A stretch of DNA of 64,000 nucleotides from positions 124,001-188,000 of the forward strand of contig CAVRUZ010000002.1 in NCBI GenBank assembly GCA_963724495.1. Reading direction: 5' to 3'. Made by a program: the position numbers and the translations under genes. The notes below the pieces were generated by a model. That model made no database searches, was not told where the DNA came from, and was given only the letters and a program-made list of their open reading frames with translations. The stretch's first letter is position 1; every line of letters begins with the position of its first letter. This document shows, in pieces, positions 26,261 to 34,530 of this stretch. The DNA comes from CAVRUZ01 sp963724495 (GTDB taxonomy: Bacteria; Actinomycetota; Actinomycetes; Propionibacteriales; DAIQRJ01).

Positions 26261-26331
26261 GCGTTGGGGCGCTTGCCGTGATTCGCGGCGTGCTTGCGGC
26301 GCGCACGCCGCTTGCGTCCGGTCTTTCCCAT
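26257..26331 (-). CDS. 50S ribosomal protein bL37
   Basis: A 24-residue, strongly basic ribosomal protein first recognised in mycobacterial 50S structures. The sequence starts MGKTGRKRRARRK and ends HAANHGKRPNA; the ending NHGKRPNA is the invariant bL37 signature. AAGGAGG lies 8 nt upstream of the ATG at 26331, a near-perfect ribosome site. It sits convergent to sigR-rsrA. Automatic annotation often misses it because of its length. Confidence 0.92.
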   Translation of the reverse strand: MGKTGRKRRARRKHAANHGKRPNA

Positions 26332-26796
26332 GGTGGCTACCTCCTTGTTGCGATGCAGGCCCTCGAGTCGGGCACCCGACGCGCCGGCGCACGTCGAGTG
26401 AGGCCGCGCACCTTCGGTCCGCATGCTATCCCGCGCTGAGGACGAGCTCCTCGCACGGTGCGGTCCGGTGAACCTGCCGGCGGCCGAGAGTCTGGCCAAT
26501 AGCGGTCACGCTGAGTAGTCGAATAAGTGTCGTGCACCAGGAATCCCGACAAAAGTGGCTCAACGTAATCAAGCGGGAGAAAGAAATTCTGCGTGTGCCG
26601 CAATCGCCCGATTTACTACGATTTGTCGTATGGACCGAATCGGCGTCGAGGTGACAATCTGCGCATCGCGAAGAGTAGCGAGTCGGACAAACTTCCGTTT
26701 GCTTCTCACCGCCAGTAGCGTAGGCCTTCGAGTCGTTGTTCCCACCGAGGCATGATGGCAGCAACGCGTTACAGGTAAGCGAAAGGGAGTGACGAT

Positions 26797-26823
26797 ATGC
26801 GCAGTTTCGTCTGGGAGTGGTGA
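26797..26823 (+). CDS. 8-residue leader peptide ORF MRSFVWEW
   Basis: ATG at 26797 with GGGAG 7 nt upstream, then eight codons and TGA. The peptide has two Trp among its last three residues. It lies about 110 nt before an intrinsic terminator whose 5' arm (GGGCTTC) can alternatively pair with an upstream GAAGCCC (26911-26917). This arrangement resembles a transcription attenuator. No annotated homologue is known to me; what it regulates is unclear. Confidence 0.45.
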   Translation: MRSFVWEW

Positions 26824-26936
26824 CTACCGGCAAGCATTGCGCACAGCTCACTAACCAAGCTGGCGCTGGCGGGGAATGCTTGACAAACAGGGTCCAAGCA
26901 CCGGGTTCTTGAAGCCCGAACGCATTTGACATCGCA

Positions 26937-26976
26937 AAGAGGGCTTCCAGCCGGCAACGGCCGAAGCCCTCTTTTC
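26937..26976 (+). terminator. strong intrinsic terminator in the island
   Basis: An 11-bp stem AAGAGGGCTTC/GAAGCCCTCTT (26937-26947 with 26963-26973) with an inner CCG-GCAA-CGG hairpin, followed by TTCTGTCT. The upstream GAAGCCC (26911) could compete for the 5' arm. Confidence 0.85.
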
Positions 26977-27231
26977 TGTCTGCATCGAGACTGCCTGACC
27001 GCGGAATCCGGTCATCCTGCGTAATCAAGAGTGCAGAAGTCACTGACCCCGGCTACTCGCAGTGACAGAGCCCCTTCTGCTGGGGTCGATGACCGCCGAG
27101 TTCTCGATGTCGTGTCGAGCGATTCTGTGCCATCATTACGCAGAGTCATCGGACTTGGGGATCGCGTGTCTGTCCCGTCACCCGTCCTGAGGACCGCTCG
27201 GCACACCGACGAGGCAGGGATGGGGGCAGGC

Positions 27232-28593
27232 ATGACCGAGAAGGCCAAGATGCGGCCCGCCGTGCGCCTCTACATCGCCGCCAACGTCGCCGGTGCGTTG
27301 GCGATTGCCGTCTTCTGCCTGCACGACCCGAGCAAGTACCCGCTGCAGCTCGTCTTCTTCCTCCTCCTGCTGCCGGCCAGGCAGCTGACCCTTCGTGCCA
27401 CCGCGGGCGGCCCCTCACTGTCGGTCGGAGCCGTGTTCACCGTTGCCAGCTTCGCGCTGCTCGGTCCCTACGGAGCCATCTGCGCCATCGCTACCACGGT
27501 CTGGCCGCGTCCGGTGGTGCCCTTGACCAAGCGGCTCTTCAACGGGTCGGAGTGGATGATCGCCTGGTTCGCCGCCGGGTGGGTCTTCTGGCTCGTGGAC
27601 GGAACCCAGGTGACCGCCGAGGTGACCTTGGACAGCACGGTCGCCGGTGTCATGCTGCCGCTGCTCGCCGGCCTGCTGACGCTGACCGTCGTCAACATCG
27701 TGCTGCTCACCTTCGTGCTGGTGCTCTCCCGCGAGCCTCGCGCCTGGGGAATGCTCAAGCTGCTCTGGTCGAGCTCGAACATCTGGCAGATCCTGATCGC
27801 GATCGTGGCCTACATGGTCGTTGCGGTGGGCCGGAGCACAGGTGGCCCGGCGGTTGTCGTGCTGATCCTTCTTCCGATCGTCGTCGCGCAGGTCGCGATC
27901 TCTCGTGCGGAGATCGCCGAACGCAATCACCAGGCCACTCTGCAGGCCCTGGCCACCGCGCTGGAGACCAAGGACCCGTACACGCGAGGTCACGGCGAGC
28001 GCGTCGGCAAGGGTGCGCTGGCCATGGCCAAGCACCTGGACTGGCAGCCGGATCGCACGGAGATGATCGGCCGGGCCGGCCTCCTGCACGACGTCGGGAA
28101 GATCGCCGTCCCCACCAGGGTCATCCGCAAGGACAGCAAACTCACCTTCGCCGAGTACGAGGCCGTCCAGCTGCATCCGCTGCGTGGCGTCGAACTCATC
28201 CGCAGCATCGGGTTCCTGTCCGAGACCATCGACGGCATCCGTCATCACCACGAGCGGTTCAACGGCACCGGCTATCCAGCCGGCCTGAAGGGATACGCCA
28301 TCCCCGAGTTCGCCCGGGTGCTGGCGGTCGTCGACGCGTTCGACGCCATGACCACGGTGCGGACCTATCGCGCGGCCCACAGCCGGGACGAGGCGCTCGA
28401 CGAGCTGGTCGCCGGCAGCGGCGAACAGTTCGACCCGTTCTTCGTGAAGGCATTCGTGGAGATCACGCAGTCCGGCACGTACGTCCCGGACACACCTCCG
28501 GTGATCTACCCCGACGACCTGGCCGGCGCGGCGATGCTCATCGACGACGACGGGGTGGCCCGCTCCGGGCTGCTACGGGGTGACGGCAGTTGA
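27232..28593 (+). CDS. membrane HD-GYP-domain protein, putative c-di-GMP phosphodiesterase
   Basis: About seven N-terminal membrane helices (residues 10-220) are followed by a cytoplasmic HD-GYP domain. Conserved residues: ALETKDPYTRGHGERVG, LLHDVGKIAVP (HD pair), IRHHHERFNGTGYPAGLKG (HHExxxGxGYP) and VVDAFDAMTT. HD-GYP proteins cleave c-di-GMP. The ATG at 27232 follows GGGGGCAGGC. The next HD gene overlaps its end, and a PdtaS-like kinase follows, so all three probably act in one signalling unit. Confidence 0.85.
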   Translation: MTEKAKMRPAVRLYIAANVAGALAIAVFCLHDPSKYPLQLVFFLLLLPARQLTLRATAGGPSLSVGAVFTVASFALLGPYGAICAIATTVWPRPVVPLTKRLFNGSEWMIAWFAAGWVFWLVDGTQVTAEVTLDSTVAGVMLPLLAGLLTLTVVNIVLLTFVLVLSREPRAWGMLKLLWSSSNIWQILIAIVAYMVVAVGRSTGGPAVVVLILLPIVVAQVAISRAEIAERNHQATLQALATALETKDPYTRGHGERVGKGALAMAKHLDWQPDRTEMIGRAGLLHDVGKIAVPTRVIRKDSKLTFAEYEAVQLHPLRGVELIRSIGFLSETIDGIRHHHERFNGTGYPAGLKGYAIPEFARVLAVVDAFDAMTTVRTYRAAHSRDEALDELVAGSGEQFDPFFVKAFVEITQSGTYVPDTPPVIYPDDLAGAAMLIDDDGVARSGLLRGDGS

Positions 28594-29939
28594 GACGGAT
28601 CGGCTCACCTCGCGAGGCTGCCGTCCTGTTCGTCATCGTCGCGGTAGCCCTGGTTCTGCCCGCGGCGGCCCTGACGATCGCCAGGGGCATGGACGGCTCG
28701 ACGATCACGATGATGGTGGTCTTCGTCGGTGTCGTGGCCATCGGGGAGGTCCTGCAGGTCCCGCTGCCGGGTGACGTCCGCGTCGCCGCGCCGCTGTCCT
28801 TCGCCGGCGGCCTGGCGCTGGCGATCTGGATCGAGAAGCCGGACAACCCGGTTCCGACTCCGGCGTACCAGGTGGTGACGATCTACTTCCTCGGGCTGCT
28901 GGTCGGCGGGCTTGCGCAGATCCTCGGCCACCGACGACCAGACCTGGGAGCGATGGGTGCCCGGTTGCTGGGAGTCAGCACCGCGGCCGGACTGTCCTTC
29001 CTGCTGCACCGCCTGAACGGCACGGACCCGTTCGTCAGCAGCAGTTCGCTGTGGGCCTTGCTGCATGTGCTCGTCGCCGTGGTGGGGTCCGCGGTGATGC
29101 TGGTCGCCTGTGTCGTCGTCGCCGAACGGCCGGACGTGATGAGCCTGCGCACCCGGCTGACCGACGAGTTCACCTTCTCGATCGTCGAGGCACCGGCGGT
29201 GATCGCCACCGCGGTCCTGATCGCGATCGGCAGGTGGGACCTGTGGCTGTGGTCGATCCCGGTGTTCATGACCCCGCTCGTACTCACGGTCGTGTCGTTG
29301 CGGCAGTTCGCGATCATCCGGCAGACGCAGTGGCAGACCATCCAGGCGCTGTCGAGGGCCACCGAGCTCGCGGGGTACACCGAGCCCGGGCATGCCGCCC
29401 GGGTGGCGCGGCTCAGCATGCTCATGGGCGGCGACCTGGGTCTGCCGGTCCGGCGCCTGCGCCGGCTCGAGTCGGCCGCGCTGATGCACGACGTCGGCCA
29501 GCTGTCGCTGCCCGACCCGATACCCGCCGGCGCCACGGTGCTGGCGACGGTGGCTCAGCAGGTCGACATCGCCCGGCGCGGTGCCGAGGTCATCCGCCGG
29601 ACCGGGGTCATGGACCAGGTCGCCGACGTCATCGAACTCAGCGCGGTCCCGCTCGCCGTCATCAACAAGGGCTACCACGACGACGGTGGGGTGATCGCGG
29701 TGCGTGGTCCGGAAGGCCGGCCGCCCGCCGACATCACGCTGGAAGCGGGGATCGTCCGGGTCTCGAACGCCTTCGACGACCTCGTCGGCGCGGAGCCCAG
29801 CTACCAGCGCCAGCAGATGGCGATGGAGCAGATCCGCGTGGGTCAGTACACGAGCTTCGACCCGCAGGTCATCGACTCCCTCGACCGGGTGCTGAGTCAG
29901 CCCGACGCCGGCTCGCGCGGGTGGCACGCCACCACGTGA
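28590..29939 (+). CDS. membrane HD-domain protein, degenerate HD-GYP
   Basis: A second membrane protein of the same architecture (449 residues), starting at TTG 28590 and overlapping the previous stop. The HD pair survives (ALMHDVGQLSLP), but the GYP loop is replaced by VINKGYHDDGGVIAV. The catalytic HHE block is absent, so it may bind rather than cleave the nucleotide. The C-terminal helix VRVSNAFDDLVG aligns with the paralogue. I assume coupling with the upstream gene from the 4-nt overlap. Confidence 0.78.
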   Translation: MRRIGSPREAAVLFVIVAVALVLPAAALTIARGMDGSTITMMVVFVGVVAIGEVLQVPLPGDVRVAAPLSFAGGLALAIWIEKPDNPVPTPAYQVVTIYFLGLLVGGLAQILGHRRPDLGAMGARLLGVSTAAGLSFLLHRLNGTDPFVSSSSLWALLHVLVAVVGSAVMLVACVVVAERPDVMSLRTRLTDEFTFSIVEAPAVIATAVLIAIGRWDLWLWSIPVFMTPLVLTVVSLRQFAIIRQTQWQTIQALSRATELAGYTEPGHAARVARLSMLMGGDLGLPVRRLRRLESAALMHDVGQLSLPDPIPAGATVLATVAQQVDIARRGAEVIRRTGVMDQVADVIELSAVPLAVINKGYHDDGGVIAVRGPEGRPPADITLEAGIVRVSNAFDDLVGAEPSYQRQQMAMEQIRVGQYTSFDPQVIDSLDRVLSQPDAGSRGWHATT

Positions 29940-29977
29940 CCGCGTGCCGGGCTCCAGGTCCGTGCTCCGGGGCGCAC

Positions 29978-29983
29978 TAGGCT
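29978..29983 (+). promoter_or_regulatory. -10 box for a leaderless pdtaS transcript
   Basis: TAGGCT ends 7 nt before the GTG at 29991. Confidence 0.5.
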
Positions 29984-29990
29984 GCCTCGG

Positions 29991-31461
29991 GTGCCCTCGC
30001 TGGATGAGGTCGCGAGCCGTCACACGACGCTGGCCGCGGCCGAGATCGACCGGCTCCGCCGCATCGTCTTGCACTGGCACCTGCTGGCCGACCTGTCCTT
30101 CGCCGACCTGGTGCTGTGGGTCGCCGACGCCGACGGTCTCGGCTACTGGGCCGCCGCCCAGATCCGCCCGACCACCGGCACGACGGCCTTCGCCGACGAC
30201 CTCGTCGGCACCTTCGTGCAGCAGGGCCGCCGGCCGCTGATCGACGAGGCCTTCCGGACCGGACGGATCACCCGGGAGGGGGATCCCGAGTGGCGCGACG
30301 ACATCCCCGTCCGGGTGGAAACGGTGCCGGTCGTCGACACCGAACGCGTGCTCGCCGTCATCGCCCGGACCACCACCATGCGTTCGATCAGGACCCCGAG
30401 CCAGCTCGAGGTGACCTACCTCCTGCTCGCGGCCGACCTCGCGCGGATGATCAGCACCGACCTGTTCCCCACCCACGACTCCGACGAGGCACTGGGCGGG
30501 TCGCCGCGCGTCGGCGACGGTCTCGCGCACCTCGATGCCGACGGCGAGGTGGTGTACGTGAGCCCCAACGGCCTGTCCGCGTTCCGCCGGCTCGGGCTCG
30601 CCGGCGACCTCGCCGGGCGGCGGCTGGGCGCCGTGGCCGCGGACCTGGCACCGCCCGACCGGCAGGCAGTCGTGGAAGGGCTCGAGCACCTGCTGTCGGG
30701 CCGGTCCGAGCGGATGCTCGACCTGGACAACGAGCGGGCGACGATCACCATCCGGGTGGTCCCGCTCCGTCCGGGTGGCCGGCACACCGGCGCTCTGGCA
30801 CTGACGCGCGACATCACCGACCTCCGCCGTCGGGAGCGCGAGCTGCTCAGCCGCGAGGCGACGATCCGGGAGATCCACCATCGGGTCAAGAACAACCTCC
30901 AGACGGTCGCGGCGCTGCTGCGCATGCAGTCACGCCGGACCGACGACAAGTCGGCCCGGTCGGCACTCGAGGAGGCCACCCGACGGGTCGGCTCGGTGGC
31001 GTTGGTGCACGACCTGCTCAGCCAGACCCTGACGGAGCGGGTGGACTTCGACGCCGTGCTGGACAGCCTGATCCAGATGGTCAGCGACGTGTCCTCGACG
31101 GGCGTGGCGGCCCGCATCGAGCGGACAGGGACCGTCGGTCAGGTGGACGCGGGCACAGCCACGACGCTGGCGGTCGCACTGACCGAACTCCTGGCCAATG
31201 CCCTCGAACACGGCGCCCGGGGGCGCGCCGACAGCACGATCGAGGTGACGGCCACGCCGTGTGCGCGAGCGGATGCGGCTCTCCGTCGACGACGACGGGC
31301 CGGGACTGCCGAAGGGCTTCGACGTGGAGACCACGCAGAGCCTGGGACTTCGGATCGTGCGCACCCTCGCCGAGTCCGAACTCGGCGGGCACCTGCTGGT
31401 CGGTCCTCGGCCGGGCGGCGTGGCCGGAACCCGGGCGGAACTGGACTGGCCGCACGGATAG
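29991..31461 (+). CDS. sensor histidine kinase, PdtaS-like (frameshifted)
   Basis: A soluble two-component kinase with GAF-like and PAS-like sensing domains (residues about 1-270) and a HisKA_2-type core: EIHHRVKNNLQTVAALLRMQ carries the phospho-acceptor His, and LTELLANALEHGARG is the N box. The reading frame fails near 31255; the ATPase lid continues in another frame (RMRLSVDDDGPGLPKGFDVE ... GLRIVRTLAESELGG) to TAG at 31461. A one-base indel explains it. PdtaS regulates through a PdtaR antiterminator and has been reported to bind c-di-GMP in mycobacteria. The whiB1 neighbour fits. Confidence 0.82.
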
Positions 31462-31465
31462 GGTC

Positions 31466-32387
31466 CTGGATCGCATCCGGCGGCGCGAGGCCGTCGGACG
31501 GGATCCGGACGGAGTCGCCGTTATCCAGGACTTCCTTGCCGCCGCGACCAGGGAACCGGCGCTGGCCGATCTCATCGAGGCGGTCGAGCCGCTCGCCGAC
31601 GGGCAGGGCCGCCTGTTCGGCGCTCGCCTTCGGGCGGACGGGTCGCGATGCGTCCTCAAGGTCGACCTCGGTGAGCTCGAGGCCGTGTGGATGCCAGCAG
31701 TCAGCAGTCGGAGTGCCGACGTCGTGCCGCACGTATATGCCCACGGGCGTTCGCTGGGACCACTCGACGTCAGCTGGATCCTGATGGACAACCACCCGTA
31801 CCGCGGGCGGTCGGACAGTGCCGGCCTCGCCCGTGACGGTCATGGCGACGACGGCGCGGTTCCAGCTCTTGGCCGCCGATATCGCCTTGCCCAGCTATCC
31901 CATCGACGTCGAGTTCGTCCGGTGGTCGGCGGAGGCGGCCGCCGAGAACAACTGCCCGGGCCCGGTGGTCGACGTCATGCGCCGCATAGCGGCGCACGAT
32001 GCCTGGCTGCGGTCACTGGGCGACTACGTCGTGGGCCACGGTGACGTCCACTTCTGGAACGCGGTGTCGACACAGCCTGAGGGGCCGTGGCGCCTGATCG
32101 ACCCCATCCCGCGAACGGCCCCCTGGGCGTGGGACGCCGCCTACGCGCAGATGACGTCCGGTGTCCCCGAAACACCGGACCTGATCCGGCTGCTGGCGGC
32201 AGAACGCCAGCGGCTGGGGCTGCCTGTCTGCGGCATCGACGAGATCGGCGCGATCACGGTGGTGCTGCTGGGCTGGACCTCGATGATGTGGTGGGCGCTG
32301 TTGCCCGGCCGACGCGGCGATGCGTGGTGGTCAGGCGAGGTTCAGCGGCATGTCCAAGAGCTGGCGGATCTCGGCGATCAAGGGTGA
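31466..32387 (+). CDS. phosphotransferase-like protein (APH/choline kinase fold; frameshifted)
   Basis: The C-terminal half shows an aminoglycoside-phosphotransferase-like active site: DYVVGHGDVHFWNAVS (HGDxHxxN) and WRLIDPIPRTAPWAWDAAYA (DxD-like metal loop). The N-terminal half (VIQDFLAAATREPALADLIE ... SWILMDNHPYR) is in another frame, with a one-base shift between 31800 and 31850. The start is unclear; CTG at 31466 is the earliest in-frame option, directly after the kinase stop. The substrate is unknown and resistance should not be inferred. Confidence 0.65.
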
Positions 32388-32426
32388 CGGCTCACTCGCG
32401 GCCTGGATGGGCCCGGGGCCGGTCGA

Positions 32427-32678
32427 TCACAGACTCCGTGCGCGCGACCTCGCGGCGCGACGCTTGAGGGCGCGTCGCTCTTCCTCGCTGAGGCCACCCC
32501 AGACACCGGCATCCTGACCGGACTCGAGGGCCCAGGCCAGGCAGTCGTCGATCACGGGGCAACGCCGGCAGACAGCTTTGGCCTCCTCGACTTGCAGGAG
32601 GGCGGGGCCGGTGTTGCCGATGGGGAAGAACAGCTCAGGGTCTTCCTCCATGCAGGCGGCGCGGTGGCGCCAATCCAT
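32427..32678 (-). CDS. whiB1: WhiB1, iron-sulfur transcriptional regulator
   Basis: An 83-residue Wbl protein. Four Fe-S cysteines, C9, C37, C40 and C46, occupy the same positions as in M. tuberculosis WhiB1, which binds a 4Fe-4S cluster, reacts with NO and contacts sigma-A. The turn GVWGGLSEEERRALKRR follows. The ATG at 32678 follows AGGAG. A housekeeping-like promoter and a CRP-like palindrome lie upstream. In mycobacteria whiB1 is essential and CRP-regulated. Confidence 0.93.
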   Translation of the reverse strand: MDWRHRAACMEEDPELFFPIGNTGPALLQVEEAKAVCRRCPVIDDCLAWALESGQDAGVWGGLSEEERRALKRRAARSRARSL

Positions 32679-32807
32679 GTGAATCTCCTGTGCGGTGCGT
32701 GAACGGACGGGTAATTCTGCAATGAATACCCACGGACGAATCTGGGAAACGCAGGGCTGCCGGGCCCGGCAAACGTGACGGCAGGATCCGGTTGGGGACG
32801 CCCTTAC

Positions 32808-32835
32808 GCTGTACCGAGATTACGACGGCCGTCAA
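32808..32835 (-). promoter_or_regulatory. candidate whiB1 promoter
   Basis: Minus strand TTGACG (32835-32830), a 16-nt spacer and TACAGC (32813-32808). This predicts a start near 32801 and a 5' leader of about 120 nt. The rest of 32679-33012 shows only this and the CRP-like site. Confidence 0.5.
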
Positions 32836-32884
32836 GTGGTGGGTTGGCCCCCGGCGCTGGGCGCAGAGGAACACCGGAACACCA

Positions 32885-32900
32885 CGTGAACGTTTTCACA
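32885..32900. promoter_or_regulatory. CRP-like palindrome upstream of whiB1
   Basis: CGTGAACGTTTTCACA matches TGTGAN6TCACA at all but one defined position. Its centre is about 92 bp upstream of the predicted whiB1 transcript start, a classical activating position. A second TCACA/TGTGA pair lies just beyond. It could instead serve the divergent gene at 33013. Confidence 0.6.
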
Positions 32901-32998
32901 GATGCTGTCACACCCGGGCGAGCCTGTGAACCGGAAATAATGTGGCGTCGGCAACACCCGGCCACGATTGCTGGCGCCAGATCCGCACCGCACGGCCG

Positions 32999-33004
32999 TA
33001 GCGT
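32999..33004 (+). promoter_or_regulatory. -10 box for a leaderless transcript of the membrane protein
   Basis: TAGCGT ends 8 nt before the GTG at 33013. Confidence 0.5.
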
Positions 33005-33012
33005 TGCGGCCC

Positions 33013-33492
33013 GTGTCCAGCACCACGCCATCGGAACAGCAGTCTTCCCGGCCCTCGATCGCCCGGACGGTGGCCGCCTGCCTGTTGTGGGGTCAGGGAC
33101 TGGCCGTGCTGGTCCTTGCCGGTGTCCTGGCGCCGAGCGTGATGGACACCTCGACCGGCGGGGCGTGGCATCCGGGCGTGGCCGCGACGCTGGTTCTGGC
33201 CGCCGCGGTGGGTGCGGCGGCCCTGTTGGTCGGGACGGGTCTGCGCCGGTCGCTCCGGGGCGCACGCGCGGGCGGACTCGCGGTGCAGGCCGTACTGCTG
33301 GCAGCGGCCCTGCTGAGCCATCGGCCAGTGCTCATCGGCGTGGTGGCGGCGGTCACTGTCGTCACCTCCGCTGTGCTGCTCGCCCCGGCGCTCGTTCCGC
33401 GTCGCTTCTGCGCCGCCGGACAGCGGACGGGCCCCCGGCGACTGATCGCCGAGGGCCCGCACGGTCCGCCGATCGGCGGTTGCTCGGGCTAG
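33013..33492 (+). CDS. small membrane protein, unknown function
   Basis: A 159-residue protein with about four hydrophobic helices (TVAACLLWGQGLAVLVLAGV near residue 20, then three more up to residue 125). I chose the GTG at 33013 because TAGCGT lies at leaderless spacing; the frame opens at 32968. No family is recognised. It overlaps the sodN stop by 4 nt in convergent orientation. The last codons contain a strong hairpin that may terminate transcription. Confidence 0.65.
   Translation: MSSTTPSEQQSSRPSIARTVAACLLWGQGLAVLVLAGVLAPSVMDTSTGGAWHPGVAATLVLAAAVGAAALLVGTGLRRSLRGARAGGLAVQAVLLAAALLSHRPVLIGVVAAVTVVTSAVLLAPALVPRRFCAAGQRTGPRRLIAEGPHGPPIGGCSG
33428..33459. terminator. hairpin at the convergent junction with sodN
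   Basis: CGGGCCCCCGGCGA (33428-33441) pairs with TCGCCGAGGGCCCG (33446-33459) with one mismatch and a CTGA loop. There is no T tract, so terminator activity is uncertain. Confidence 0.4.
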
Positions 33493-33896
33493 GCCGCCTT
33501 GGTCTCGGCGAAGATCGTCGCGATCTCGTCGATCTTGGCGAGGAGCTGGTCGGCCGTTTCGACGGCGTGGCCGCCCTTGGTGCCGGTGGCGCCGGCGAGC
33601 TTCGTGGCCTCGTTCACCAGCGTGTGCAGCTGGGGGTACTTCTCGAAGTGCGGCGGCTTGAAGTAGTCGGTCCACAGCACCCACAGGTGCTCCTTGACCA
33701 ACTGGGACCGCTGCTCCTTGATGAGGATCGCGCGGGTCCGGAAGTCCACGTCGTCGGAGGCTTCGATCTTCTCGCAGATCGCCTTGACCGACCTGGCCTC
33801 GATGGCAGCCTGCTCCGGGTCGTAGACGCCGCACGGCAGGTCGCAGTGGGCGCTGACTTCGATCGTGGGCGCGAAAAGCTTCGCGAGTGCGCGCAT
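33489..33896 (-). CDS. sodN: nickel superoxide dismutase (precursor)
   Basis: Dismutates superoxide with a Ni centre. The nickel hook HCDLPCGVYDPEQA supplies the N-terminal His1, Cys2 and Cys6 ligands after removal of a 16-residue pro-peptide, so mature His is residue 17. The helix-bundle sequence VKEHLWVLWTDYFKPPHFEK is highly conserved. The ATG at 33896 follows AAGGGA; an upstream frame extension is not native. SodX, the presumed processing protease, is divergent next door. Confidence 0.95.
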   Translation of the reverse strand: MRALAKLFAPTIEVSAHCDLPCGVYDPEQAAIEARSVKAICEKIEASDDVDFRTRAILIKEQRSQLVKEHLWVLWTDYFKPPHFEKYPQLHTLVNEATKLAGATGTKGGHAVETADQLLAKIDEIATIFAETKAA

Positions 33897-34046
33897 GTGA
33901 ATCCCTTCGACAGCAGCGTTTGATGGTGGTCTGCGACTGCCCGATGTGGCGTGCACGGCACGACCCGTGGAGCGGCAGCAGCAGTAGATTTCGGACCCTA
34001 CCCCGGCCCGATCGGCCGGCCGACAGCAGGCGGGAGCTCCGGGTCA

Positions 34047-34412
34047 GTGGGCAACGACAAGGGCGCGGACCGAGGCCGCCTGGGCTTCGCGGTCGTGCGC
34101 GGGCGCTCGATGCTGCCCACCCTGTCCGAGGGCGACCGGCTGCTGGTGCGGTATCTCCCGGCGCCTGCAGTCGGGTCCCTCGATCCCGGACGGCTGGTGG
34201 TGTGCCTCCCACCGGACCGGCCGGTCGCGGTGAAGCGGCTCAGCCGGCGTGATGTCGATGCCTGGTGGGTGGCAAGCGACAACGCCGGCGAAGGCACCGA
34301 CTCGCGGGTGTTCGGCCCGTTGCCGGACCTGTCGGTGATCGCCGTCGTCGTCGGCCGGGTCTGGCCGCGACCGTCGCCGTTGCGCCGTCCGTGCAGCGGC
34401 TCGGCCACCTGA
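34047..34412 (+). CDS. sodX: S26-family signal peptidase-like protease SodX
   Basis: A short type I signal peptidase-like protease (121 residues) thought to remove the NiSOD pro-peptide. The catalytic Ser is in VVRGRSMLPTLSEGD and the general-base Lys in AVKRLSR. The start GTG at 34047 is supported by the domain boundary only; there is no membrane anchor. It is divergent from sodN, the universal arrangement of this pair. Repeat copy D and convergent kgd follow. Confidence 0.88.
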   Translation: MGNDKGADRGRLGFAVVRGRSMLPTLSEGDRLLVRYLPAPAVGSLDPGRLVVCLPPDRPVAVKRLSRRDVDAWWVASDNAGEGTDSRVFGPLPDLSVIAVVVGRVWPRPSPLRRPCSGSAT

Positions 34413-34440
34413 CCGGACGGCCATTGCCCGGTCGGCCGCC

Positions 34441-34515
34441 AAACATGCAGCGACGCCGGGCAGATCAGGACACAGCCGCCGAAATGCCATCGCCGGGGCC
34501 TGCCACTGCATGCAT
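34441..34515. repeat. palindromic intergenic repeat, copy D
   Basis: 75 bp, from AAACATGCA (34441-34449) to a degenerate TGCATGCAT (34507-34515), with GGACAC (34468-34473) in the middle. It sits in the convergent gap between sodX and kgd, so it may also stop transcription from both sides. Confidence 0.65.
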
Positions 34516-34530
34516 CGCGACGGCGACGGG

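Larger units (their letters stand above)
26332..27231. other. AT-richer non-coding island
   Basis: No protein gene is supported over about 900 bp. It holds the bL37 promoter and leader (to about 26440), a small palindrome TACGATTTGTCGTA (about 26618), an 8-residue leader ORF (26797) and an intrinsic terminator (26937). Between 26500 and 27000 the composition is clearly less GC-rich than the flanks. Confidence 0.6.

Noticed and set aside
26426..27043. 205-codon frame in the AT-rich island, minus strand
   Set aside because: Composition is Ser/Cys/Arg-rich and random-looking, with no ribosome site; it overlaps the terminator and bL37 leader.
28605..30881. 758-codon open frame antisense to the HD/PdtaS genes
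   Set aside because: Crosses several real genes on the other strand; no domain or ribosome site.
31466..32387. Aminoglycoside resistance gene
   Set aside because: The HGDxHxxN motif is shared by many kinase-like proteins; no resistance-type substrate region can be identified and the gene is frame-broken.
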